Part shown: one piece after another, positions 34,764 through 45,390 of the stretch | Numbering within the stretch: position 1 is the first letter of the stretch | How the letters are laid out: each line of letters begins with the position of its first letter | DNA from: Okapia johnstoni | Taxonomy: Eukaryota > Chordata > Mammalia > Artiodactyla > Giraffidae | Direction of reading: 5' to 3' | Assembly (NCBI GenBank): GCA_024291935.2 | Contig: CM044317.1 | Coordinates: 19,924,230-19,988,229 of the forward strand | Length of the DNA: 64,000 nt | Position numbers and translations under genes: made by a program | The notes under the pieces: model-generated | Databases searched by the model: none | The model's input: the letters and a program-made list of their open reading frames with translations, nothing else | What the model was told of the DNA's origin: nothing

Positions 34764-34967
34764 GGCTTCCCTGGTGGCTCAGCTGGTAAGGAATCTGCCT
34801 GCAAGGTAGGAGACTCAGGTTCAACCCCTGGGTTGAGAAGATCCCCTGGAGAAGGGAAAGGCTATTGACTCCAGTATTCTTGCATAGAGAATTCCATGGA
34901 CAGAGGAGCCTGGTGGGCTATAGTCCTTGACGTCACAAAGAGTCAACACAACTGAGTGACTAAAACA
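34764..34967 (+). mobile_element. Bov-tA SINE, with a stray head fragment upstream
   Basis: A full copy from GGCTTCCCTGGTGGCTCAG to GAGTGACTAAAACAC. A 19-bp match to the same head (TTTCCCTGGTGGCTCAAAG) also lies at 34709-34727. Confidence 0.92.
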
Positions 34968-35054
34968 CACATGTTAAAAAAATATAGATTAAACAATAAC
35001 TATAGATATAAAATAGATAATGTGAACATATAAATAAAAACATATAAACATATA

Positions 35055-35523
35055 CAAGCAGGCCTCAGATATATTGCAGGCTCACTCCCAGACCACCACA
35101 ACAAAGCAAATATCACAATAAAGCAAGCCATGAGAAGTTTTTGGTTTCCTGATGCATATAAAAGCTATGCTTACACTACATTGTAGTCTACTGAGTATAC
35201 AATAGCATTATGTCTAAAAAAGTACATACCTCAGTTAAAAAAAAAATACTGCAAAGAAATGCTAAAACAATTACATAGTAATACAAATAATCACTTTATC
35301 AAAAAACACAGATCAGCATAATAATCATAATAATAATGAAAATTATGAAATAGTGTGAGAATTACTAAAATGTGACACAGAGACATGAAATGAGCAAACA
35401 GTTGTTTAAAGATGGCACCAACAGACTCACTCTACTCAGATTTGCCACAAACCTTCAATTTATAGAAAATGCAGCATCTGCAAAGACCAATAAAATGAAG
35501 TGTAATAAAACGAGGTATGCTTG
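35055..35523. mobile_element. Internally deleted Tigger DNA transposon
   Basis: A 469-bp element with terminal inverted repeats. The left end is CAAGCAGGCCTC. The right end reads CAAGCATACCTC on the reverse strand. TA flanks it at 35053-35054 and 35524-35525. Internal text (TCCCAGACCACCAC, GCATATAAAAGCTATGC, AAAATGTGACACAGAGACATG, CCACAAACCTTCAATTTATAG) matches both ends of Tigger1, a pogo/Tc1-mariner transposon. The transposase gene is absent, so it is a non-autonomous relic. Confidence 0.9.
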
Positions 35524-35525
35524 TA

Positions 35526-36770
35526 AATTAATAAAATGATATGAAATTAAAAATTACTACCGCTTCTTGCACAAATAGACCTTCTTTGGGTTCATAACGA
35601 GTCTTTAGTGCAGTGTTGTTTTATCAGAAGAACCAAAGGGCAGAACAGGTTACTGCAGACACTGGAATAAGGAAACTATTTCAAGGGCATCATTCCAGGG
35701 GCTCAGGTGGACATGAGGTCAATCTACTGCTCCCTGGGAGAGTGTAGGATGGTGGCCCAGGCTCAGATCTTCAAGGATGTCAGTCCTTCAGACATAAGAT
35801 GAGATTTATCACAAATGACCCAAGTACCTCCACCCTTAGCGCTGGAGCTTCAATCTGTCTCTTTCCTGAATTTCTTTTCAGTCACTGGGAAGCAAAGTAT
35901 AGGACAAGTCCCTTGTCTTTTTCTTTCTCCCAATGTTGAAATGGTTGATTAAAACGAAGAGAGACTGCCTTTTATCAGCACTCTGACAGCCATGGCAGAT
36001 TATTCCTCAAACTTTACTACCTTTAGATTTCTAGCTTCTTCCCCAATATTGTTTTCAACCTTTCAGAGAATAAATTAGATACAATTTTTACTGTGGCTTG
36101 AATATACAGTATGGACGTCAGAGCCGAAGCCTGCCTCCTTACCAGTGAGGCAGGTCCCAGAGAAATAAAAGACAACCAAATAAATCATTTAGTCCCAGAA
36201 CCATGGCCAGGGGATAAAAAGTGCCATAGAAAGTGTAGAAATTCAAAAAATCATGCACATTTTAGCAAATAGGCTGAAATCTTTTACTTTTTAAAAATTC
36301 ACCTGAAATCTCTCAAATGAGAGATTAATCAGTAACAACAAAGACACTTTGGAGACAGGTGGAGAGGGATAATATACAAACTTGATCTGAACATAAGGGT
36401 GTGCTCTGGCCATTTCAACCACTTTCCCAATCAGACCTGATGGCACAGAGTAAGTCACACTGATTGCTGAACAGCTGAAGTGATTACGTCACCCACTGTG
36501 TAACAGTTCGGGCATTTGCAGGTGACAGTGCATTTGCTGTGTAAAGTGACCGCTGGCAGCCGTTCAGAAACCCTAGCTAAATTTGGAAATGGGTTTCAGA
36601 ACAATATCAGCTGATGCCAAATCAATTCAATAATTGACCCTAGGTGAAGAAACTAGATGGGAGCCTGTTTTGGAAACAGAACATTTTCAAATTAAAAGGT
36701 TGATTTCGTCATATCATCTTCATTCTGGGATTCTTTTTCATTTGTGAATTGCTTATTTTACTGCTTCTGC
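35526..36770. other. Repeat-free segment, candidate regulatory DNA
   Basis: More than 1.2 kb without a recognised repeat. Part of it (about 36380-36760) is less AT-rich and contains GATTACGTCACCC. No coding frame is seen. Confidence 0.35.
36484..36491 (+). promoter_or_regulatory. CRE-like motif TTACGTCA
   Basis: TTACGTCA differs by one base from the CREB/ATF palindrome TGACGTCA and is a known type of ATF/bZIP site. It is one of few CpG motifs in unique sequence here. Function is an inference from the motif alone. Confidence 0.25.
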
Positions 36771-37079
36771 ACAATTAATATAGTAAATTGTTCACTAGGC
36801 ATTTCACATTTCATTCATTTATTCATTCCATAGATATTTATTGAGGATTTACCACTATCTGAAATTTACCTAAAGAGAACTAAGTTATTGAGGATATGGA
36901 CTGTGTCATATAACTGATCATAGCGAACATAAGACTGATTGAACTGAAGATACTGACAGGATCTGGAATGCTGTGTGGTCTCTCTCCTCCCTCTGTCTCT
37001 CTCACTCTCTCGAGACTCAGACACACACACACATACACAGACTCAGAATTGTGAGCATTCAAGGTCAATATATAAATAG

Positions 37080-37325
37080 CAAAACTATAACAGTAGAAAA
37101 ATACCTCCATGATTTCTGGGAGTTAAGAGACCTGAGGGCTAAGCTAGATTCTGCCAGTGACTTTCAGTTTGACCTTCAGCAAATAAATTCACCTCACTCC
37201 ACCTCAATTTCCTATGAAAGTGAGAACTTTCTCTGTTAGTTTTTCTACTTTATCCTCAGCTCCCAGAATAGAGCCTAGCACTGGTAAAAGCTCAATAAAT
37301 ATCTCTTGAATGAATGAATGAATAA
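37080..37325 (-). mobile_element. MIR/L2-like fragment ending in (TGAA)n
   Basis: TTTGACCTTCAGCAAATAAATTC, then TAGAGCCTAGCACTGG and GCTCAATAAATATCTCTTGAA and four GAAT units. This is a typical old-repeat boundary. Confidence 0.6.
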
Positions 37326-37783
37326 AATGGTTTGGCTTCAGATGGCCAGGGTGTGGTGGGCTAGACCACAGATGAATTAGAAAGACTTGTTGACTGTCTC
37401 TGACCTATGGCCTTACTAAAAGCAGACTTAGTGGCCTTCATTGGCCTTTCACCTTAGACTCTCAAACTAATCGAAGTGTTAGATCTCTAGTCACTTCGAT
37501 GCTAAGGGCTGATGAACCTGAGAAAAAGGAAGGGCAAGGGGAGAAATTCACCCCAATGCCTCACACAGAACTGGTGCAGGTGTTGGATATAAGAAGGGTG
37601 AAGTGGGATGGGTATGGGGAGATGGTTTTGGTGGAGACAGAACACACATGAGTTTAGGTCTTGTCATAGTAAAAAGGCACTGACACAAACAAACAAAAAA
37701 TCCAGTGACATCTTTTCTGATTGCTTTGGGCAAACTTCAGTGCTAATTTCTCTGTGATTCCACTGCATCTTGTATTACTAACA
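37326..37783. other. Unique sequence before the full-length BovB
   Basis: No repeat or exon is recognised. It ends in the 5' target site of the BovB. Confidence 0.4.
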
Positions 37784-38190
37784 CTATAGTTCATTCCCCT
37801 TCGTGAATCACAACCTTGTCATGGTGAAGGGGTTTGCATGACTCAATGAAGCTGTGAGTCATGCTGTACAGGGCCACTCAAGATGGACAGGTCATAGAAA
37901 AGATTTCTGACAAACCAAGATCCACTGAAGGAAGGAATGGCAACAACCCACTCAAGCATTCTTGACGTTAGAACCCTGGCAAGAATACTGTTCTTTCATG
38001 AACAGTATGCAGAGGCGAAAAGATATGATACTGGTAGATGAACCCCTCAGATTGGAAGGTGTCCAGTATGCTACTGGGAAGGGTAAAGGGAAATCACTAA
38101 TAGCTCAAGAAAGAATGAAGCACCTGGGCCAAAGCAGAAATGATGCTCAGTTGTGGATGTGTCTGGTGGTGAAAGCAAAGTCTGATACTG

Positions 38191-38205
38191 TAAAAAAAAA
38201 AAAAA
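38191..38205. repeat. A15 run inside BovB
   Basis: A poly(A) run of about 15 between the 5' region and the endonuclease coding region. Relatives carry a short mixed sequence here, so this is a local expansion. Confidence 0.85.
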
Positions 38206-38217
38206 ATAGTGCATAGG

Positions 38218-38916
38218 AACCTGGAATGTTAGGTCCATGAATCAAGGTAAATTGGACATGGTCAAGCAGGAAATGGCAAGAGTGAAACATTAACATCTTA
38301 GGAATCAGTGAACTAAAATGGATGGGAACGGGCGAATTTAATTTAGATGACCATTGTATCTACTACTGTGGCCAAGAATCCATTTGAAGAAATGGACGAA
38401 CTCTCATATTCAACAAAAGAGTCAAAGAGGCACTACTTGGGTGCAACATCAAAAATGATAGAATGATCTTGGTTATTTTTCAAGGCAAAACATTCAATAT
38501 TACAGTAATCCAAGTCTATGCCCCAACCACTGATGCTTAAAAAGCTGAAAATGACCAGTTCTATGAAGATCTACAACAGACACCTTTTAGAACTAACACC
38601 AAAAAAAGATCTCATTTTCATCATACGGGGTTGGAATGCAAAAGTAGGAAGTCAAGAGATACCCAGAATAATAGGTAAGTTTGGCCTATTTGAAGCAGGG
38701 CAAAGGCTAACAGAGTTTTGTCAAGAGAACAGGCTGGCCATAGCAAACACCCTCTTTCAGCAACACAAGAGACGACTCTCCACATGGACATCACCAGATG
38801 ATCAATACCAAAATCAGATTAACTATGTTCTTTGTAGCTGAAGATGGAGAAGCTCTATACAGTCAGCAAAAACAAACTGGGAGCTGACTGGCTCATATCA
38901 TGAACTGCTTATTGCA
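38218..38916 (+). pseudogene. BovB apurinic endonuclease region, inactivated
   Basis: The APE-type endonuclease domain of the BovB protein, beginning GTWNVRSMNQG-like at about 38219. The longest clean frame is 38518-38841 (107 aa), which contains WNAKVGSQE. Two catalytic positions are changed. The aspartate of the GDWN motif is replaced (the frame reads RGWN near 38629). The SDH motif near 38893-38901 reads SYH, through one G-to-T change in the Asp codon. Stops also lie at about 38290 and 38540. Confidence 0.85.
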
Positions 38917-39732
38917 AAACTCAGGCTTAAATTGAAGAAAGTAGGGAAAACCACTAGGCCATTGAAGTATGACCTAAATCAAATTCCTTATGATTATACA
39001 GTAGAAGTGACAAATAGATTCAAGGGATTAGATCTGATAGAGTTCTTGAACTATAGACAGAAGTTCTAACATTATATAAGAGGCAGTGACCAAAACCATC
39101 CCAAAGAAAAAGAAATACAGGAAGGCAAAGAGGTTATCTGAGGAGGGTTTACATCTACCTGAGGAGAGAAGACAAGTGAAAGGCAAAGGAGAAAGGGGAA
39201 AAATACACCCCACTGAATGCAGACTTCCAGAGAATGGCAAGGAGAGATAAGAAAGCCTTCTTAAACATGCAGTGTAAAGAAATAGAGGAAAACAATAGAA
39301 TGGGAAAAGCTACAGATAGCTTCAAAAAAATTAAGAGATATCAAGGGAATATTTCATTCAAGAATGGGTATGATAAAGGACAGAAATGGTAAAGGCCTAA
39401 CAGAAGCAGAAGAGATTAAGAAGAAGTGGCAAGAATACACAGAAGGACTACACAAAAAAGGTCTTAATGAGCTGGTGGTGTGAGCTGATAACCTCAGTGG
39501 TGTGGTCACTTGCTTAGAGTCAGACATCCTGGAGTGTGAAGTCAAGTGGGCCTTAGGAAGCATTGCAACAAACAAAGATAATATAAGTATTTAAAATCCT
39601 AAAGTACAATGCTATTAAAGTGCTGCACTCAATACGTCAGCAAATTTGGAAAACTCAGCAGTGGCCACAGGACTGGAAAAGGTCGGTTTTCATTCCAATC
39701 CCAAAGAAGGGCAATGCCAAAGAACGTTCAAA

Positions 39733-39885
39733 GTGAAAAGTGAAAGTAAAATTTGCTCAGTAGTGTCAGACTCTTCGCGGCCCCATGGACTGTATAGTCC
39801 AAGGAATTCTCCAGGCCAGAATACTCAAGTGGGTAGCCATTCCCTTCTCCAGGGGATCTTCCCAGCCTAGGAACCAAACCCAGGT
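39733..39885 (-). mobile_element. Partial Bov-tA SINE nested in BovB
   Basis: An inverted BovA body from GTGAAAAGTGAAAGT to AACCAAACCCAGGT, lacking the tRNA-like head. BovB text is cut at CGTTCAAA and resumes at ATACAATTGTGC. No target duplication is visible. Confidence 0.88.
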
Positions 39886-39893
39886 ATACAATT

Positions 39894-40680
39894 GTGCTCA
39901 TTTCACATGCCATCATGGTTGTTCACAAAATTCGTCAAGCTAGGCTTCAACAGTCCATGAACCAAGAACTTCCAGATGTACAAGCTGGATTTAGAAAAGA
40001 GAGAGGAACCAGGGGTCAAATTGACAAAATCTGTTGGCTCATAGAGAAAGCGAGGAAATTCCAGAAAAACACCTGCCTCATTGACTACACTAAAGCCTTT
40101 GACTGTCTGGATCACAACAAACTGTGGAAACTTCTTAAAGAGATGGGAATACCAGACCACCTTACCTATCTCCTGAGAAACCTGTAGGCAGGTCAAGAAG
40201 CAACAGTTAGAACCGTACATAGAACAGTGGACTGACTGGTTCAAAACTGGGAGAGGAATACAACAAGGCTTTACATTGTCAACCTGTTTATTTATCTTAT
40301 ATGCAGAATCAGTCAGTTCAGTTCAGTCGCTCAGTCATGTCCGACTCTTTGCGACCCCATGAATTGCAGCATGCCAGGCCTTCCTGTCCATCACCAACTC
40401 CCGGAGTTTACCCAAACCCATGTCCATCGAGTCAGTGATGCCATCCCACCATCTCATCCTCTGTCGTCCCCTTCTCCTCCTGCCCTCAATCCTTCCCAGC
40501 AGAATACATCATGCAAAATGCTGGGCTGGATGACTCACAAGCTGGAAACAAGATTTCCAGGAGAAATATCAACAATCTCAGATATGCAGATGATACCACT
40601 CTAATGGTAGAAAGTGAAGAGGAACTAAAGAGCTTCTTGATGAAGGAAAAGGAAGAGATTGAAAAAGCAGACTTGAAACT
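39894..40680 (+). pseudogene. BovB reverse transcriptase region, interrupted
   Basis: The RT palm of the full-length copy. The frame at 39894-40187 (97 aa) carries the QAGFRKERGTRGQ block and motif A as LIDYTKAFDCLDHNK, with its aspartates kept. It then meets a stop at AACCTGTAG (40179-40187). After the nested inverted BovB, motif C reads YADD at 40583-40594. Several shifts lie between, so no product can form. Confidence 0.9.
40310..40498 (-). mobile_element. BovB 3' end nested inside BovB
   Basis: An inverted tail (CAGTTCAGTTCAGTCGCTCAG) and C-terminal segment inserted between TATATGCAGAAT and GCAGAATACATC. The 7-bp duplication GCAGAAT lies at 40303-40309 and 40499-40505. Its near-consensus sequence shows it is much younger than its host. 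Confidence 0.95.
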
Positions 40681-40903
40681 CAACATTTAGAAAACTAAGA
40701 TCATGCTATCTGGTTCATGGTATCCAGTCCCATAACTTCATGACAAACACAAGGGGAAAAAGTGGAAGCAATAACAGATTTTCTTTTCTTGGGCTCCAAA
40801 ATCACTGTGGATGGATTGCAGCCATGGTGACTGCAGCCATGAGACTGAAAGATGCTTCTTAGAAGGAAAGCTATGACAAACCTAGACAGCATATTCAAAA
40901 GCA

Positions 40904-40994
40904 GGTGATTCATGTTGATGTATGGCTAGAAACCAAAACAATATTGTAAAGTAATTATCCTTCAATTAAAAATAAATAAATTAAGAAAAATATC
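40904..40994 (+). mobile_element. L1 3' tail nested in BovB
   Basis: GTGATTCATGTTGATGTATGG, AATATTGTAAAGTAATTATCC and an A-rich AATAAATAAATTAAG tail mark the last 90 bp of a ruminant L1. It splits the BovB text CAAAAGCAG/AGAGATGTCAC. Confidence 0.88.
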
Positions 40995-41495
40995 AGAGAT
41001 GTCACTTTGCCAACAAAGATCCATATGGTCAAACCTATGGTTTTCTCAGTAGTCATGGACAGATGTGAGAGTTGGACCATAAAGAAGGCTGAGAGTCAAA
41101 GAATTGGTGCTTTCATATTATGGTGCTAGAGAAGACTCTTGAGAGTTCCTTGAACTGCAAGGAGATCAAACCAATCAATCATTAAGGAAATTAACCCTGA
41201 ATATTCATTGGAAGACTGATGCTGAAGTTGAAGCTCCAATACTTTGGCCACCTAATGCAAAGAGCTGTCTCATTGGAAAAGTCTCCGATGCTCAGCGAGA
41301 CTGAAGGCAACAACAGGGGATGAGACGGCTATATAGCATCACCAACTCAATGGACATGAATTTGAGCAAACTCTGGAAGATGGTGGAGGACAGAGATCCT
41401 GGCCTGCTGCAGTCCATTGGGTGGCAAAGAGGCAAAGAGTCTGTTGTTCAGTCTGTTGTTAGCGACTGAACAACAACAATAACTGTAGTTCATTC

Positions 41496-42850
41496 TCAAC
41501 ATTTGTTTGCATAACCCTAAGGGTATGAGTTCAGAAAGACTAAAATGCTTAGAACACAGTAGGTGCTTAATACAAACATTTTAAAGTTTAGTTTATATGT
41601 GATAATTTTCTTGCCCAAAGAAACAAAGATGATGATGCACCTTTGTTCACAAAGTGAAAGAGGGAAACTGTCTCCTCACTCTGTCCTCCGAAACATTTCT
41701 CAGCTCTCTTCTTCTTCCATGCAAATGATTAATCTCTTCCTTATCTTCCAACAGTTGGTGCTTTAGGTCACCCACAAAATGCAAACACAAACTGGTAAGG
41801 TAAAGAGACCTTGCTCTCCAAAGGTAAATTGGAGAGCATCTTTTTTCTGTGGTGATCATACTGTGCTTGCAATAAATAAAATCAGAAAGAAAACATTGGC
41901 TTCATTACAGCAAATGATTCCCATATGGCCAGGAAGTGGTTTTCACATGGATTCATCAGGAATCGTTATTAAACAAAATTTATTGTAGGCAAGCAAAAAA
42001 ACCTGTAGAGCATAGTTACAATCGTCCATCTGCCAGTTAATCATAGACATAGCCTGTTTGGATAGTCCTTAAGTTCTTTCTAAAATGCTTTATTTGAGTA
42101 CATTTTAATATGTTACATGACATTATAAGTAGGGAAGTGACCCCCAAACACAACCTGTTTGTTCATCTAATTACCTGGGGGCACAATTGCCAGTTAGTAC
42201 TTGGCTCCAGTGATAAACAAAAGCGAAGTGAATTGGCTCTAGTGATAAACAAAACCTTGATGCATTAGGTTCAAGTTTGATTTCTTAGACAGGGATTCTA
42301 GTTGTTGAGGATCTGAGTGAGAAGGCAGAGGTTCAGCTTCCTTGTCAAGAGTATGGGGACTCCTAACTCTGCCTGATTTACAAGTCACTAGGGACTCTCT
42401 GACCTCATTTTCTACCTGAGTTCTCTTAACTACATCACTTGGGAACTGTTGACTTTCCCATCTCCACTCCCTGGCATCTCAGAGAAGCTCACTGGACATG
42501 CTTCCTTCACGGGAAGTGACCTCTGGAGAAGGAATGCTGGCTATCTTTGGTTCATAGGGCTTTGCCCCTGACTAAAGCAATAATAAGTGAGCTTTCTTTC
42601 AGGCTGGGCACGGTGAGATGACCACTCTTTTACTTTGTTTACTGAAGCATTTTTTAGGCTTAAAATGAATGTCTTTTTTCACCTTTGTATATGAGTGGGA
42701 TTCATCAGTTTAACTTGAACTGCCAACTCAGGTTAAAATATGATAAGAGTCAGGGTGATCTTATTTATTATAAAATTAAATTTCATTTATCATAAAAGTT
42801 TTATTAGTAAAATTAGCAAAGAAACATTAATTCAAACGTTGGTAAACTAT
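41496..42850. other. Unique sequence with one perfect hairpin
   Basis: No gene or repeat family is recognised. TGCTCTCCAA (41812-41821) and TTGGAGAGCA (41829-41838) form a perfect 10-bp hairpin with a 7-base loop, about the number expected by chance. Confidence 0.4.
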
Positions 42851-42854
42851 TATA

Positions 42855-42965
42855 TTCATTCAACAAATTTGTATTGAAAGCTTTTTATGAACTGAAGTGT
42901 TGTGTTGGGTTTTTAAATGGGAAGGACTCACAATCTATTAGAGGAGATTAAGCCAAAGAATATAT
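42855..42965 (-). mobile_element. L2 3'-end fragment
   Basis: ATTCATTCAACAAATTTGTATTG and GGACTCACAATCTATTAGAGG match reverse-strand L2 text. Confidence 0.6.
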
Positions 42966-43179
42966 TACTACTATACAGAGTAAAAATGAGAACATTGAGA
43001 AAGGACCTTGACTCAATTTCACCTGAGTTCCTATCCTGTATTATGAGCTCCTGGGTATTTTACATTTATTGTCTCACTGCTAAAAGACTGACATAATCAA
43101 AGAATCATTGAGAATAACAGTAGCCATTTTTACAACAGTTAAGGCCTTAAAAAGACATTTTTATGCACTCACATGGAAT

Positions 43180-43924
43180 CAGTTCAGTTCAGTTGCTCAG
43201 TCATGTGCGAGCCCATGAACCGCAGCATACCAGGCCTCCCTGTCCATCACCAACTCCTGGAGTCTACCCAAACTCATGTCCATTGAGTCGGTGATGCCAT
43301 CCAACCATCACATCCTCTGTCGTCCCCTTCTCCTCCTGCCCTCATTCTTTCCCAGCATCAGGGTCTTTTCAAATGAGTCAACCCTTCGCATGAGGTGGCC
43401 AAAGTATTGGAGTTTCAGCTTCAACATCAGTCCTTCCAATGAACACCCAGGACTGATCTCCTTTAGGATGGACTGGTTGGATCTCCTTGCAGTCCAAGGG
43501 ACTCTCAAGAGTCTTCTCCAACACCACAGTTCAAAAGCATCAATTCTTCAGTGCTCAGCTTCTTTCAGAGTCCAACTCTCGCATCCATACATGACCACTG
43601 GAAAAACCAGAGCCTTGACTAGACGGACCTTTGTTGGCAAAGTAATGTCTCTGCTTTTAAATATGCTATCTAGGTTGGTCATAACCTTCCTTCCAAGGAG
43701 TAAGCGTCTTTTAATTTCATGGCTGCAATCACCATCAGCAGTGATTTTGGAGCCCCAAAAAATAAAGTCTGACACTGTTTCCACTGTTTCCCCATCTATT
43801 TCCCATGAAGTGATGGGACCAGATGCCATGATCTCAGTTTTCTGAATGTTGAGCTCTAAGCCAACTTTTTCACTCTCCTCTTTCCTTTCATCAAGAGGCA
43901 TTTTAGTTCCTCTTCACTTTCTAC
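43180..43924 (-). mobile_element. 0.75 kb 5'-truncated BovB LINE
   Basis: An inverted BovB from its (CAGTT)n tail to just past the RT palm, ending CTTCACTTTCTAC. CATGGAAT (43172-43179) and CATAGAAT (43925-43932) are the target duplication. The minus-strand frame 43548-43901 carries PITSWEIDGETVETVSDFIF and LPTKVRLVKAL. A gap in the tail removes part of CGACTCTTTGC. It is relatively young. Confidence 0.95.
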
Positions 43925-43932
43925 CATAGAAT

Positions 43933-45155
43933 TGTTCATTTAAAAAGAAAGAGATCCTGGCAGGAAGAGATTTGTTAGAAAGAAGAAACCAGGTAAATGT
44001 ATCTGGGGAAATGATCTGTTTCCACTTGTCCTGCCACAAGCTACTATTAATAGGCATCAACTCTACACAAGGCACTAAAGCCAGGTGCACTGAGAAAATC
44101 AGCTCAATTCCACAACACTGGTACTAGCCCGGCATTGTTATCTACTTGTACAGATGTAGATGCCAGCCTCTGAGCAGTAAAGGATTTATCTAGACTGACT
44201 CTTAGTGGCAGAACTGGACTATGAAACCAGGTCTGTTGGATTCCACTACCTATATTCCACCACCACCCCAATTTAGTGTTGGACTATAGATGCAAAAGAA
44301 TTTGTGAAAGCCAAGATTAAACAAGGAAAATACTTAGGGATGTCCTTGGGGAAAAATATCAGAGGAAAAACATATTCACTTGCCTCATAGAGGAGATAGA
44401 CTATAAACTCCAAGTTGTTCATTTCTACTGGCTTGCTTTTGCCTCATCATTTCTGGGTTTATATTTGGTATTATAAAAACTGTCAATGCTATAACATAGA
44501 ATTAATGAGACTGAAATGATAAAAGCTATAAACAAAGAGAGACAGGTTTCATCTAACACTACTAAGTGAAATATATAAAAAAGAAAATAAAGTGGCAGGT
44601 TTTGTAAAGCTCAACTTCTGCAATAAGTAAAGGAAAAATATGTTTCATGTTCTACTAATACTAGTAAATGTATCCTTTATGAATAGTCATGTAAATTTTA
44701 AAACTATTCAATTTTCCCTTCTTTTTCTTATTTTACAGTTTCTTACATTGCTTTTATTTACAATATCTTCCTAATTGCTAGGTTCTTTTTTAAATTGGCT
44801 AGTGAAATAATTACAAACAAGCTTGCAGTGAAATTATTTAAAAATAGGAACTCTTGGCAAGGATACTATGTCAATTCAGACTTCTGAACTTTCAAAATTG
44901 TTGGCCCAGTAATAATGTTTGATTGGTAATCTTTGTCATGGGAAAGTTTTTAAGTTTCAATTTAAAAAAAATCTTTGACATCCTTCACAGGATTTCTGTA
45001 GACCAATTATTTTCTCCTTGGGTTATTACTAAGATCTCTACATGGTATACAAATTTTGCTTTCTGTTATATGTTTTTCCATTTTTCCATTCAAAATGTAA
45101 TTTCCTTATAGACAATCAAATGTCTTGATCATCAATACTGTAATAACTTGAAACT
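43933..45155. other. Unique AT-rich sequence
   Basis: No repeat or gene is recognised. Confidence 0.4.
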
Positions 45156-45166
45156 ATATTTTGACT

Positions 45167-45379
45167 GGGCTTCCCTGGTAACTCAGCTGCAATGCTGGTT
45201 TACCTGCAATGCAGGAGACTCCAGTTTGATTCCTGGGTTGGGAAGATCCCCTGGAGGAGGGCATGGCAACCCACTCCATTATTCTTGCCTGGAGAATCCC
45301 CATGGACAGAGCAGCCTGGCAGGCTACAGTCCACGGGGTTGTAAAGAGTCAGACACGACTGAGAGACTAAGCACAGCAC
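45167..45379 (+). mobile_element. Bov-tA SINE
   Basis: Head GGGCTTCCCTGGTAACTCAG, an altered stretch CAATGCTGGTTTAC in the head, and a standard body. ATATTTTGACT (45156-45166) and ATAGTTTGACT (45380-45390) form the target duplication. Confidence 0.94.
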
Positions 45380-45390
45380 ATAGTTTGACT

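Larger units (their letters stand above)
37797..41482 (+). mobile_element. Near-full-length BovB LINE with three nested insertions
   Basis: It starts at CCCTTCGTGAATCACAACC, the 5' end of the family. It runs through the endonuclease and RT regions to a (CAA)n tail at 41470-41480. CTATAGTTCATTC (37784-37796) and CTGTAGTTCATTC (41483-41495) form a 13-bp target duplication with one mismatch. Removing the nested SINE (39733-39885), inverted BovB (40310-40498) and L1 tail (40904-40994) leaves about 3.25 kb, the expected full length. Stops, frameshifts and lost catalytic residues show it is long dead. Confidence 0.95.
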
